DNA of 34,408 nt from Bacillota bacterium (lineage in GTDB: Bacteria; Bacillota; Clostridia; CAKSNL01; HGM11501): NCBI GenBank assembly GCA_030705805.1, contig JAUZPY010000010.1:1-34408 (forward strand), given 5' to 3'. This document shows positions 24,948 to 33,304 of the stretch, in pieces (position 1 is the first letter of the stretch; the number at the start of each line of letters is the position of its first letter). Position numbers and translations under genes: made by a program. The notes under the pieces were generated by a model. The model was not told the origin of the DNA. It worked only from the letters and a program-made list of their open reading frames with translations, and searched no databases.

Positions 24948-25889
24948 TTAATGCTTACCTAAAAATGCAGCACCTATAAGACCCGCATCATTGCCAAGAC
25001 GTGCAATTTCCAATCTTGTCTGGTCAACGTCCTTGCTATAGCGGTATTTTTCTACAAATTCAGTAATGGGCTTTAAAATAGTATCGCCCTCTTTACTTAT
25101 TGCACCGCCGATTGCAAGAACTTCAGGCTGAAATATGTTTACAATGTTAGTAATACCCTCAGAAACATACCCTATCCATTCATCTACGATCTTTTTACCT
25201 AATTCATCACCGTCTTTAGCAGCAAGGAAAGCGGTTTTTCCGCCTACTTCTTCAAGGTTATTTTTGCAAAGTGATGCAAGGTAAGAATTGGGGTTTTCTA
25301 ATATTGCCTGCTTAGTCGCATCAATAAGTCCTGTTACGGACGCATAAGCTTCATAGCAGCCTTTTCTTCCGCAGGTACACTTCTTCCCGCCCTTGACTAA
25401 TGTCATATGACCCAATTCGCCTCCGGCTCCGTTAAATCCGGAAAACAGCTTACCGTCAATTATAATGCCTCCGCCAACGCCTGTGCCGAGAGTTACAAAA
25501 ACAAAACTTTTCATGTCTTTTTTAAGCATTACATATTCACCAAGGGCGGCACAGTCGGCATCGTTTCCCATATATATAGGCTTATTTATATATTTCTGCA
25601 TTTCGGATCTGATGGGTGTATTTCTAAAGTTAATGTTATTTGCATAGACAATTATGCCTCTGTTATTGTCAATTGTACCCGGGCTTCCTATTCCGACAGA
25701 CTCTATATCATCCATTGATACTCCGGCCGTTTCAGCAGCTTCTATAGCACACAATGCCATATCCTTTGCAATTTCCTCGTAACCTCTATGTGCAAGAGTA
25801 GGTCTCTGTGCTCTGTTAATTATCTTGCCGTCCTCGTCTACAAGACCTGCTTTTATATTTGTGCCTCCAAGATCTATTGCTAAGTACAT
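24948..25889 (-). CDS. glcK: ROK-family glucokinase
   Basis: This 313-aa sugar kinase, predicted to phosphorylate glucose with ATP, has the N-terminal phosphate loop DLGGTNIKAG (residues 6-15), the active-site GNDADCAALGE, the GTGVGGG loop, and the ROK zinc signature GHMTL...CTCGRKGCYEAYAS. No N-terminal helix-turn-helix is present, so this is a kinase rather than a ROK repressor. GGAGG precedes the ATG. It sits 37 bp after hprK, which ties sugar phosphorylation to carbon control. Glucose specificity is inferred from the family. Confidence 0.88.
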   Translation of the reverse strand: MYLAIDLGGTNIKAGLVDEDGKIINRAQRPTLAHRGYEEIAKDMALCAIEAAETAGVSMDDIESVGIGSPGTIDNNRGIIVYANNINFRNTPIRSEMQKYINKPIYMGNDADCAALGEYVMLKKDMKSFVFVTLGTGVGGGIIIDGKLFSGFNGAGGELGHMTLVKGGKKCTCGRKGCYEAYASVTGLIDATKQAILENPNSYLASLCKNNLEEVGGKTAFLAAKDGDELGKKIVDEWIGYVSEGITNIVNIFQPEVLAIGGAISKEGDTILKPITEFVEKYRYSKDVDQTRLEIARLGNDAGLIGAAFLGKH

Positions 25890-25926
25890 TATTATTCCTC
25901 CAGTTTATCATATAGAATTGCATTTA

Positions 25927-26898
25927 TTAATTTTCTGATTCTTCTTCGTCATCTTTATGACTTAGTGTATATTCCATTTGCTTTGTTATACGCTCAGACA
26001 GTTCTTCTGCCGCATTAAAGCCCATTTTTTTCTGTCTGTTATTCATAGCCGCAACTTCAACAATTACGGCCAGATTTCTGCCCGGGCGAATAGGTACTGT
26101 TATAGACGGGATTTTTATTCCCAGAATATCTGTTGTTTCATCTTCAATACCCAAGCGGTCATATGCTTTATCTTTATTCCACTGTTCAATATGTATGATT
26201 AAATCAATTTTTTCTGTTTCCTTAACTGCACCCATACCAAAAATCTTGCGTACGTCAACTATTCCGATACCTCTGATTTCAATAAAGTGCCTGATAATTT
26301 CCGGGGCGGTTCCCACAACGGATATGGAAGATACTTTTTTAATTTCGACTGCATCGTCCGCTACCAGACGGTGACCTCTTTTCACAAGCTCTACAGCCGT
26401 TTCACTCTTGCCTACGCCGCTTTCTCCAAGTATCAGTACTCCTTCGCCGTAAACCTCAACAAGAACGCCGTGGCGAGTAATTCTGGGCGCCAGTTCAACA
26501 TTAAGCCATGCAATTAAAGTGCTCATAAAAACAGAGGTTCCCTTTGGCGTTCTGTATAAAGGCACTCCAAATTTCTTTGCTGCCTCAAGAAGTTCCGGAA
26601 AAACGTCAAGCTCTCTGGTTATTATGACAGCAGGCAGCTTGCATGCAAAAAGCTTATCCAAAACTTCTTTTCGAAGCTGCGGTGTTAAACTTCCAAGATA
26701 ACTGTGCTCGACCTTACCCAAAATCTGAATTCTGGTATTGTCAAAGAAATCAAAATATTCTATGGCAAGCTGTATGCCGGGTCTGTATATATCTGAGTTT
26801 TTAATCTTTACTTTTTCTACATCCTTTTGTTCATGAAGGATCTCAAGCTCAAAGTGATCCACCATTTTTCTCAAAGGTACGGAAAATGCCTGATCCAT
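25927..26898 (-). CDS. hprK: HPr kinase/phosphorylase
   Basis: This bifunctional enzyme phosphorylates and dephosphorylates Ser46 of HPr and so controls carbon catabolite repression. At 323 aa it has an N-terminal domain, a conserved histidine in RHGVLVEVYG, Walker A GESGVGKS (158-165), and the HprK signature EIRGIGIVDVRKIFG (about 207-221). The C-terminus ends in an acidic tail, SHKDDEEESEN. The ATG at 26898 has only a weak GGGG-type ribosome site and lies 18 bp after the stop of the large Ig-like gene, too close for a separate promoter. Expression probably depends on read-through or on a promoter inside that gene. Confidence 0.96.
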   Translation of the reverse strand: MDQAFSVPLRKMVDHFELEILHEQKDVEKVKIKNSDIYRPGIQLAIEYFDFFDNTRIQILGKVEHSYLGSLTPQLRKEVLDKLFACKLPAVIITRELDVFPELLEAAKKFGVPLYRTPKGTSVFMSTLIAWLNVELAPRITRHGVLVEVYGEGVLILGESGVGKSETAVELVKRGHRLVADDAVEIKKVSSISVVGTAPEIIRHFIEIRGIGIVDVRKIFGMGAVKETEKIDLIIHIEQWNKDKAYDRLGIEDETTDILGIKIPSITVPIRPGRNLAVIVEVAAMNNRQKKMGFNAAEELSERITKQMEYTLSHKDDEEESEN

Positions 26899-26916
26899 GT
26901 TAATCGCCCCATCTTT

Positions 26917-29900
26917 TTATGATATTGTTATCTTAACCGTATTCTTTTTCCCACTACCGTCAGTTGCCGTCGCTGTTATCGTAACAGTACCTGACCTTCC
27001 GTTTAATGTAACAAGCCCGTTTTCATCTACAGTCGCATATCTTGTATTACTTACGCTCCACACCACATTATCTCCTGCCGGAGCCGGGTATGTTTTAGCG
27101 GTAAACTGAATCTCGGCATACTTGCTTTCAACAAAGGTCTGTCCTGTTACATCACTGTCATCCTTTAAAATTCTCACGCTTTCTGCTACCGGTCTTACTG
27201 TGATTACAGCAGAGCCTGATACATAGCTTCCGTCCTCAGAAGTTGCTGTTATGGTAACCGTTTCAATATTCTCTATTGATTTTGCCGTTACTTTTCCGGA
27301 GCTTGATACCGTTGCTAACTCAGCGTCTGATGAAGACCATGTGACTTTTTTGTTCGTGGCATTATCAGGAGAAGTGTTTGCTTGAAGGGTTATACTTTTC
27401 CCCTCCGCAACATCGGTTGACCCTGTAATATTTATTTCTTTTGCTAATATTGCTACATTAATTGTTACTGTTGCCGCTTTCTTAGAGCCGTCCGCAGCTG
27501 TAGCCGTGATCTTAACCATACCGGTTTTTAGTCCGGTCACAGTTACAAGTCCATTCTCATCCACTGTTGCAACCTTTGTGTTGTTTGAACTCCATGTGAC
27601 TAAATTCGATGCATCAGAAGGGTCGGTATATGCCCCCAGCTGCAGCGTTTTTTCCTCTGAACCTAAATCTATTCCAAGTGTGCCTCCCGTTACGTCTTTA
27701 TCACGGCAGGTTATATAAACTTTAGTTGTAACAGGCGTTACTTTGATTGTTATTTCGCCTTTAATGAAGCTTCCGTCAGCAGCAGTTGCTGTTATAACGG
27801 CAGAGCTTATCTGTGATACATTCCTCGCCGTTACCTTCCCTGAGCTTGATACAGTCGCTACGCTTGTATCTGATGATGTCCATGTAACCCTTTTGCTGGT
27901 AGCGCCCAGCGGCAGCACATCAGCAGTTAAAGTAATGCTTTTTCCTGCAGCAACCTCGGTGCTTCCCTCAATATTTATTTCCTTTACCAATGTAGCAACA
28001 TTTATTTCAACTGACGCATATTTTCTGCTACCGTCAGAAGCCAAAGCAGTAATTGTGACTTTTCCGGACTTTCCACCTATAGCTGTCACTAAACCGTTTT
28101 CATCAACAGCTGCAATTTTTGAGTTATTTGAACTCCATGTAACTAATTTTGAAGCGTCAGAAGGGTCAGTATATGCCCCCAGCTGCAGCGTTTTTTCCTC
28201 TGAACCTAAATCTATTCCAAGTGTGCCTCCCGTTACGTCTTTATCACAGCAGGTTATATAAACTTTAGTTGTAACAGGCATTACTGTAATTGTTATTTCA
28301 CCTTTAATGAAGCTTCCGTCAGCAGCGGTTGCTGTTATAACGGCTGAGCTTATCTTTGATACATTTTTTGCAGTTACTTTTCCTGAGCTTGATACAGTTG
28401 CTACACTTGTGTCCGATGATGTCCATGTAACCTTTTTGCTTGTAGCGCCCAGCGGCAGCATATTAGCAGTCAAGGTAATGCTTTTTCCGGCAGCAACCTC
28501 GGTGCTTCCCTCAATATTTATTTCCTTTACCAATGTTGCAATATTTATTTCTACTGAAGCATATTTTCCGCTGCCATCGGTTGCCAAAGCTTTAATTATG
28601 ACTTTACCGGACAGACCTAAAGCTGTTACTAAACCGTTTTTATCCACTGTTGCAATTTTACAGTTGCTTGAACTCCATGTAACATTATCACCGGCTTCAT
28701 CGGGGAATGTGTGAGCTTGCAGCATAATTGTTTTGTCCGGAAGTCCCATATCTATTGCAAGAGTTTTAACTATATCATTGCTGCTTTCTCCGGTAATATT
28801 TACGCTTGTGCATGTAGGGATTACGGTCATCTTTATTACGGCATTTATACTGTTATCGTCATAAGCATAAGCCGTAACAAAGCACTCACCTATAGCTCTT
28901 GCGGTAATTTTACCTGTTGAACTTACCTGTGCAACTCCTGTATCGGAAGATACCCATTTAACTGTTGTCTTGCCGGGGGCACCTGTTCCATTCTGAACCT
29001 GAATTACCGGGTACAGGCTTTGCCCCTTTGAAAGGGTAATCTCTGTTTTATCGGTAACCAGCCTTCTGTTTTTAACTGTTAAGGTACATGAGCTATGTAT
29101 GGTTCCGTTTTCAGCATATGCGGTAATTACCGCGCTGCCCGCTGCTTTTGCAGTTACTATGCCTTCCGAGCTAACACCGGCAACACTATCGTTACTGCTT
29201 GACCAAGTTATATTTTGGTTAGTTGCCTCATTTGGAAATGCAGAAGCATTAATTTTCTTTTCTTCTCCTGTTATAAGGCAAAGCCCTGTATTATCTAAAG
29301 CTACTTCCGTTACCGGAACATAAGCTGAAACCTCTACTGCTATTTGGGGAGTGGCATCTTTTGATATTCTGTAATAGATGCCGTTATTTTGCACTATTAC
29401 ATATTCGTCTGTTTTTTTGGTATTACCGTTAAAGCTGACCTGGTACTTATATTCCCCGGGCGTATGTTCCTTAAAGGTTTCACACGTAACCTTTTCAATA
29501 TTAAAGGTCACAGGTGAGTCATCTTCATCAACTGCACCTAAGGCAGAAGGAAAGAGCTTTAAAATATCGCTTTCAGAATATGTTTTGTTTACCTCAACTT
29601 TCAAAATATCGGAAAATCCCTTAATTTCTTTTGTTACTATCACTGTAACTTTGCCTTTTACGTCAGCTCCTAAAGTGTACTCATTGTTATTATATATAAT
29701 AGTCTTAATTTTTCCGTCAAGACTTATTGTTCCGTCAATTACCGCTTCAAAATTGTATGTACCTTCCGTATTATCAACAAAACCAACACTTTCCCAGTAC
29801 TTAACAGGTATTAAAATAGTATCTTCATCTGTAATGTTAGCTGTTAACTCAGTCGGAAGCAGAGAAGCAATTTCGGGTTTTGTCTTTCCTTTCTGAGCAT

Positions 29901-32139
29901 AGAAGGTTTCCGCATCATCTACCGATGCTATTTCAGCTAAAACCTTAACGACTGCCGTGAGTTTTATATCATCAGACAGCTTGTATTCATTTTCCCCATA
30001 AGAAAGCAGCAGGTAGCCGTCTTTTTCTTCGCCGTCAAAAGCAGCTGTAAAAGTATAATTTCCGGCTGCATTTGCATTGAAGTTATCACAAGTCCAGCTC
30101 TTCACACTCAATGTACCCTTATTGCCGCCTTTATCTAAAAACTCTATCGAATTAGGAAGCAGTGCTTTCGCTTGCTCAAAAGTTTTTCCGACACTTATTC
30201 TGACATCTGACACCGGGGTTAAGGAATCAATTACTCCTGTTACCCGGACTTGCCCGATAGCTATAGTATCTTGACAAAGCTTATAATATTTATCCCCGGC
30301 ACTTATTATTTTATAGCCGGCTTTTTCTTCTCCGCCAAATAATGCACTGAAATTATAAATTCCGGGAGCAAGTGAATTAAACCCGTCACAGCTCCATGAG
30401 GAAACAGTCAAGGTTACACTGTCGCCCTTGTTATCCAAAGCAGTTAAATCAGATGCAAGAATTTTAATTGCATCTTGGGCGCTTGTACACTGGTCAACTT
30501 TTATACCTTCAGCATTTTGAATTGAAGTAATGGTGCTTATAAGCGTTACTTTTTGCCCTGGCATTTTATCTAAGTTAATTTTATATCTAAACCCGTCTAC
30601 ACCCTCTGCAACAATATACTCGGGAGCAGTGTCTATTGCATTAAATGCAGCCTTAAAGATATAGTCGCCTTTAGAATTTGCATCGTAATTATCACAAGAC
30701 CATGATAAAGGTGTAAAGCTTACACTATTCCCGAATATGTCCTGAGCTTTTAGTGTATCGGAAAGCATCAAAATAGCAGCATCCTTGTCCGAAAAAACGT
30801 CGGCAAGCACCGTCTTTAGCTCATCAAATCCTTCTAGCTCGGCTATCGCTGATACCTTTACAGATACGGTAAGTTCATTAGGAACCTTATAATTTACACC
30901 GTTTACATTAACAACCGTGTAATTTTCAAATTTAGCAGTATCCCCGTCAAATGATGCCGTAAACTCAAAATTGCCGGCGGAATTGTTTACATAGCTTCCG
31001 CAGCTCCACCCTTTAACCGGTATACTTAAAGCATTATTACCCGAATCAAGCGCTCCTGCTGCGTTCGGCAAAAGATTAATCACATCCAAAACAGTTTTAC
31101 CTGCGTCAATTGTAACGTCATCTAATTTGTCAAAGCTTTTAATCAGTCCGTAAACATCGACGGAAACCCAAGCAGCAGCCGAATCTGGAAGACGGTATCT
31201 GACATTGCCTATTGTAATCAATTTATAATTTGCCCCTTGAGGTCTTTCTCCGTCAAAATCCGCGTTAAAGTCAAAAATGCCCGGTGTGCCTTCCGAAAAG
31301 TTTTTGCAGCTGAAAGAACTTATACCTATTGTCAGTGTGTTGCCCTGTGAATCCACAGCTGTTACGCTGCCGGGCAGCAAGGCAGCAATGTCAGAAAGCG
31401 TTGCTCCCACATCCGTGCTTACTTCCTGCAAACTATTAACAGTTTTAATTAAACCTGTAAATTCGATTTCCGCTGTAAGATTTATGCCTTTTACCCCATA
31501 CTTTTCATCAGGCAAAGTATCAACAGTTCCGGATACCGCTACCTTCCCCGGACTATCTAAACTTTTATTACTGTCCCATGTTACAGCGCTTACAGAAGAA
31601 GACCCGTCGACAAAAATCACTTTTACCTGCGAAGGCAACATTGAGGTATATTCTGTCCCTATGGGCACATCTTTTAAGCTGAATACAGCGTCTTCGCCTT
31701 CAATGGTTTTGACCGCTGTGATTATTTTTGACATATCATAGAAATAATTGCCCGGTATATCAGTACCACCAAGAATTGCTTTATAGGACGTGTAATCACT
31801 TTGAATAGCTGCATAAATTTCTTTCTTTATTGAAAAATCAAAAGAAAAGCTGCCGGACTCATCTGTCTGGAAAAAATTTATGTAGATAATATCATCTGGA
31901 TTTATCGTGTCAAAGTCAAAAGGTGAATTTGTTTTTGCAACAGTCACAGAGACCGTTTCGCCCTCTGCAGGGTTCGTTATCTTGCCTGTTAATGTAAAAA
32001 ACGTATAGGCGTCGTCCTCACCCTTAAAGTGAATGCTGACATTGCCGAAATCGGCAGCATCGGCAAAGGCTGAGAATGAAAAAGCAAAAAGCAATATTAA
32101 TAGCATCATAAGCAATGCAAATACAACTTTTTTGGACAT
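26917..32139 (-). CDS. Large secreted Ig-like repeat protein (Big_4-like and BIG2 domains)
   Basis: This is a 1740-aa exported protein. It has a clear signal peptide (MSKK, a hydrophobic core, then a cut site near AFADA-AD, about residue 28). Residues about 30-140 are unassigned. About 145-935 hold roughly eight Big_4-like repeats of about 100 aa, most with a SWSCxxF-type motif. About 940-1740 hold nine BIG2 domains with TWSSS / VSSxGxVTA patterns. The protein ends directly after the last BIG2 strand, with no LPxTG, transmembrane helix or SLH domain, so anchoring is unexplained. BIG2 domains are common in adhesins and cell-wall proteins. GGAGG lies 6 bp before the ATG and a consensus promoter is upstream. 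It is followed 18 bp later by hprK. No binding partner or enzyme activity can be assigned. Confidence 0.9.
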   Translation of the reverse strand: MSKKVVFALLMMLLILLFAFSFSAFADAADFGNVSIHFKGEDDAYTFFTLTGKITNPAEGETVSVTVAKTNSPFDFDTINPDDIIYINFFQTDESGSFSFDFSIKKEIYAAIQSDYTSYKAILGGTDIPGNYFYDMSKIITAVKTIEGEDAVFSLKDVPIGTEYTSMLPSQVKVIFVDGSSSVSAVTWDSNKSLDSPGKVAVSGTVDTLPDEKYGVKGINLTAEIEFTGLIKTVNSLQEVSTDVGATLSDIAALLPGSVTAVDSQGNTLTIGISSFSCKNFSEGTPGIFDFNADFDGERPQGANYKLITIGNVRYRLPDSAAAWVSVDVYGLIKSFDKLDDVTIDAGKTVLDVINLLPNAAGALDSGNNALSIPVKGWSCGSYVNNSAGNFEFTASFDGDTAKFENYTVVNVNGVNYKVPNELTVSVKVSAIAELEGFDELKTVLADVFSDKDAAILMLSDTLKAQDIFGNSVSFTPLSWSCDNYDANSKGDYIFKAAFNAIDTAPEYIVAEGVDGFRYKINLDKMPGQKVTLISTITSIQNAEGIKVDQCTSAQDAIKILASDLTALDNKGDSVTLTVSSWSCDGFNSLAPGIYNFSALFGGEEKAGYKIISAGDKYYKLCQDTIAIGQVRVTGVIDSLTPVSDVRISVGKTFEQAKALLPNSIEFLDKGGNKGTLSVKSWTCDNFNANAAGNYTFTAAFDGEEKDGYLLLSYGENEYKLSDDIKLTAVVKVLAEIASVDDAETFYAQKGKTKPEIASLLPTELTANITDEDTILIPVKYWESVGFVDNTEGTYNFEAVIDGTISLDGKIKTIIYNNNEYTLGADVKGKVTVIVTKEIKGFSDILKVEVNKTYSESDILKLFPSALGAVDEDDSPVTFNIEKVTCETFKEHTPGEYKYQVSFNGNTKKTDEYVIVQNNGIYYRISKDATPQIAVEVSAYVPVTEVALDNTGLCLITGEEKKINASAFPNEATNQNITWSSSNDSVAGVSSEGIVTAKAAGSAVITAYAENGTIHSSCTLTVKNRRLVTDKTEITLSKGQSLYPVIQVQNGTGAPGKTTVKWVSSDTGVAQVSSTGKITARAIGECFVTAYAYDDNSINAVIKMTVIPTCTSVNITGESSNDIVKTLAIDMGLPDKTIMLQAHTFPDEAGDNVTWSSSNCKIATVDKNGLVTALGLSGKVIIKALATDGSGKYASVEINIATLVKEINIEGSTEVAAGKSITLTANMLPLGATSKKVTWTSSDTSVATVSSSGKVTAKNVSKISSAVITATAADGSFIKGEITITVMPVTTKVYITCCDKDVTGGTLGIDLGSEEKTLQLGAYTDPSDASKLVTWSSNNSKIAAVDENGLVTAIGGKSGKVTITALASDGSRKYASVEINVATLVKEINIEGSTEVAAGKSITLTADVLPLGATSKRVTWTSSDTSVATVSSSGKVTARNVSQISSAVITATAADGSFIKGEITIKVTPVTTKVYITCRDKDVTGGTLGIDLGSEEKTLQLGAYTDPSDASNLVTWSSNNTKVATVDENGLVTVTGLKTGMVKITATAADGSKKAATVTINVAILAKEINITGSTDVAEGKSITLQANTSPDNATNKKVTWSSSDAELATVSSSGKVTAKSIENIETVTITATSEDGSYVSGSAVITVRPVAESVRILKDDSDVTGQTFVESKYAEIQFTAKTYPAPAGDNVVWSVSNTRYATVDENGLVTLNGRSGTVTITATATDGSGKKNTVKITIS
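27601..28143 (-). repeat. 543-bp tandem repeat inside the Ig-like gene, unit 1
   Basis: The sequence around tgcccccagctgcagcgttt recurs 543 bp away in the same frame, as does gcttccctcaatatttattt. The unit codes for 181 aa, equal to two BIG2 domains. The first three quarters are nearly identical to unit 2; the last part drifts to roughly 80% by eye. This points to a recent duplication or gene conversion. Confidence 0.85.
28144..28686 (-). repeat. 543-bp tandem repeat inside the Ig-like gene, unit 2
   Basis: This is the second copy of the two-domain BIG2 unit, abutting unit 1. One visible protein difference is ITCCDKD here against ITCRDKD in unit 1. Flanking BIG2 domains show the same A/B alternation at lower identity. 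Confidence 0.85.
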
Positions 32140-32177
32140 GTTAAACCTCCTATTTAAAGCCTTTTAACCCACAGAAT

Positions 32178-32206
32178 ATTCTATCATTTTTATCTATAAT
32201 TGTCAA
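32178..32206 (-). promoter_or_regulatory. Promoter of the Ig-like gene and probably the hprK-dnaE run
   Basis: A perfect TTGACA -35 (32201-32206) and a TAGAAT -10 (32178-32183) have a 17-bp spacer. The predicted start near 32171 gives a leader of about 32 nt. Because no promoter fits between this gene and hprK, this may be the main promoter for a transcript of about 13 kb. Confidence 0.8.
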
Positions 32207-32421
32207 TTTATATTATTAATGCTTTCTTTAATATTTCTATAAGCTATATTTTTTTAATTTTTGTTTTATGCTTTTTATTTTTATGCACTCTATGCATAGA
32301 CCAATCTCCCAAATAAGAAAAAACATTCGTGTTTTATGTCAGATTTTAAATATATATTTTAAGAATGTCGAATTTTGTTTTTTTATTGGACTAATTCCTT
32401 TGTTTTCAATGGGTTTAAAAG

Positions 32422-32516
32422 TTATCCACAACCTATTTCATTTCAACTCGTTTAGATGTGGATAAGGTGCATAAATCGGTTGATAACTGCAATTTCAGGG
32501 GTTTTATTGGGGATAA
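32422..32516. promoter_or_regulatory. Cluster of DnaA boxes
   Basis: Two perfect DnaA boxes face each other, TTATCCACA (32422-32430) and TGTGGATAA (32457-32465), with 26 bp between. A third site, TGGGGATAA (32508-32516), has one mismatch. The region is A/T-rich. No dnaA, dnaN or rpmH is nearby, so it is unlikely to be oriC. A regulatory or DnaA-titrating site is inferred. Confidence 0.65.
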
Positions 32517-32520
32517 AACC
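32500..32520. repeat. Hairpin GGTTTTAT-TGGGG-ATAAAACC
   Basis: A perfect 8-bp inverted repeat with a 5-nt loop sits in the spacer between the Ig-like gene and rnpB. It overlaps the mismatched DnaA box. It has no U tract and no assigned role. The rest of 32207-32648 is A/T-rich and I see no gene in it. Confidence 0.6.
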
Positions 32521-32648
32521 ATCTTAAAAATAAATTTAGATTAAATGATAAATGTAAATTCCTGACATTTTTGTTAGAATTAGATTATGATTTTATGCGT
32601 GAAAGGAAATTTTTTACAGTATAAAACTATTGCTGGAAATTATTAAAC

Positions 32649-32677
32649 TTGTAATTTTTTAAAATTTATGCTATAAT
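32649..32677 (+). promoter_or_regulatory. Promoter of rnpB
   Basis: A TTGTAA -35 (32649-32654) and a perfect TATAAT -10 (32672-32677) have a 17-bp spacer. They place transcription start within a base or two of the predicted 5' end of RNase P RNA. Confidence 0.85.
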
Positions 32678-32684
32678 ATTAATT

Positions 32685-33093
32685 GAGCAAGACAGACAAT
32701 CGCGGTGCGCATATGCGCAATGAGGAAAGTCCGGGCTCCGGGGCAAGGATGCCGGGTAACTCCCGGTGAAGGTAACTTTAAGGAAAGTGCAACAGAAATA
32801 TACCGCCCTTAAGCATAAGAGAGTTAAAGCCGCATAGTTTAAAAAACGTAAAAGTGTGCTGTGCGTGTTTGATTCTCTTATGCTTAGGGGTAAGGTTGGA
32901 ATGGTGAGGTAAGAGCTCACCGGCGCCTGGGTAATCAGGCGGCCATGTAAACCCCATCCGGAGCAACGCTGGCGTGGCGGAAAATGTTATAGACGGCCCG
33001 TCTCTTTTTCGGTCAGCGGCTTGAGCCATGCAGAGATGTACGGCCTAGATAGATGATTGTCCAACGACAGAACCCGGCTTATAGGCTTGCTCG
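32685..33093 (+). ncRNA. rnpB: RNase P RNA (bacterial)
   Basis: This is the catalytic RNA that matures tRNA 5' ends. Seen: the closing helix P1 formed by gagcaag at the 5' end and cttgctc at the 3' end; the conserved core gaggaaagtccgggctcc; acagaaatataccgcc; the ggtaaggttggaatggtgag segment; and the 3' core acagaacccggcttatag. The ends are set from P1 and the adjacent promoter and terminator, to within a few bases. The overall form looks like the ancestral type A, judged by eye only. Two minus-strand ORFs of the track that overlap it are shadows. Confidence 0.96.
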
Positions 33094-33094
33094 T

Positions 33095-33132
33095 AAAAAA
33101 GAGGAGAAGCATAATTGCTTCTCCTCTTTTTT
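33095..33132 (+). terminator. Terminator of rnpB
   Basis: The stem gaggagaagc / gcttctcctc has an ATAATT loop and is flanked by six A on the left and six T on the right. It immediately follows the RNase P RNA 3' end. Confidence 0.93.
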
Positions 33133-33151
33133 ATATTTAGTGCTTTAGCAA

Positions 33152-33177
33152 AAAAAGGCGACCGAAGTCGCCTTTTT
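33152..33177. terminator. Second terminator-like hairpin after rnpB
   Basis: The stem aaaaaggcgac / gtcgccttttt with a CGAA loop lies 20 bp beyond the rnpB terminator. A/T runs on both sides allow it to act in either direction. Confidence 0.8.
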
Positions 33178-33209
33178 AATAACCGCCCGCATAGCGGGGC
33201 GGTTATTAA
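33176..33209. repeat. Third hairpin, ttaataaccgccc arms
   Basis: The arms ttaataaccgccc and gggcggttattaa form a 13-bp perfect stem, with a further short GC helix inside and one bulged G. It shares its first bases with the previous hairpin's T tract. It has no strong U tract, so its role is unclear; it might be a third terminator-like barrier or a relic of a small element. Confidence 0.6.
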
Positions 33210-33278
33210 AACTTAAGTCGGAGTATCCACCTCGTGCTATAATAAGGATGTTCAAGTCAAATTATAAAACAAATAGTT

Positions 33279-33300
33279 TAGCACACGCTTATGTGTGCTA
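33279..33300 (-). terminator. Candidate terminator of the copper ATPase gene
   Basis: On the minus strand tagcacac/gtgtgcta forms an 8-bp stem with a 6-nt loop, followed by aactatttgttttataattt, which is moderately U-rich. It begins 4 bp after the ATPase stop codon. Confidence 0.6.
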
Positions 33301-33304
33301 TTTA

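Noticed and set aside
27743-29896. Long plus-strand ORFs (up to 172 aa) opposite the Ig-like gene
   Set aside because: They are antisense to repetitive coding sequence, repeat with it, lack ribosome sites and look like shadow translation of BIG2 repeats.
32268-32465. 65-aa plus-strand ORF in the rnpB upstream region
   Set aside because: It has A/T-rich composition and no ribosome site, and it ends across a DnaA box. It is not a credible gene.
32422-32516. Chromosomal origin of replication
   Set aside because: There are only two exact DnaA boxes, no dnaA-dnaN or rpmH neighbourhood and no clear unwinding element. A secondary DnaA site is more likely.
32666-33029. Two minus-strand ORFs of 84 and 83 aa
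   Set aside because: They lie entirely over rnpB, whose conserved core and promoter are clear.
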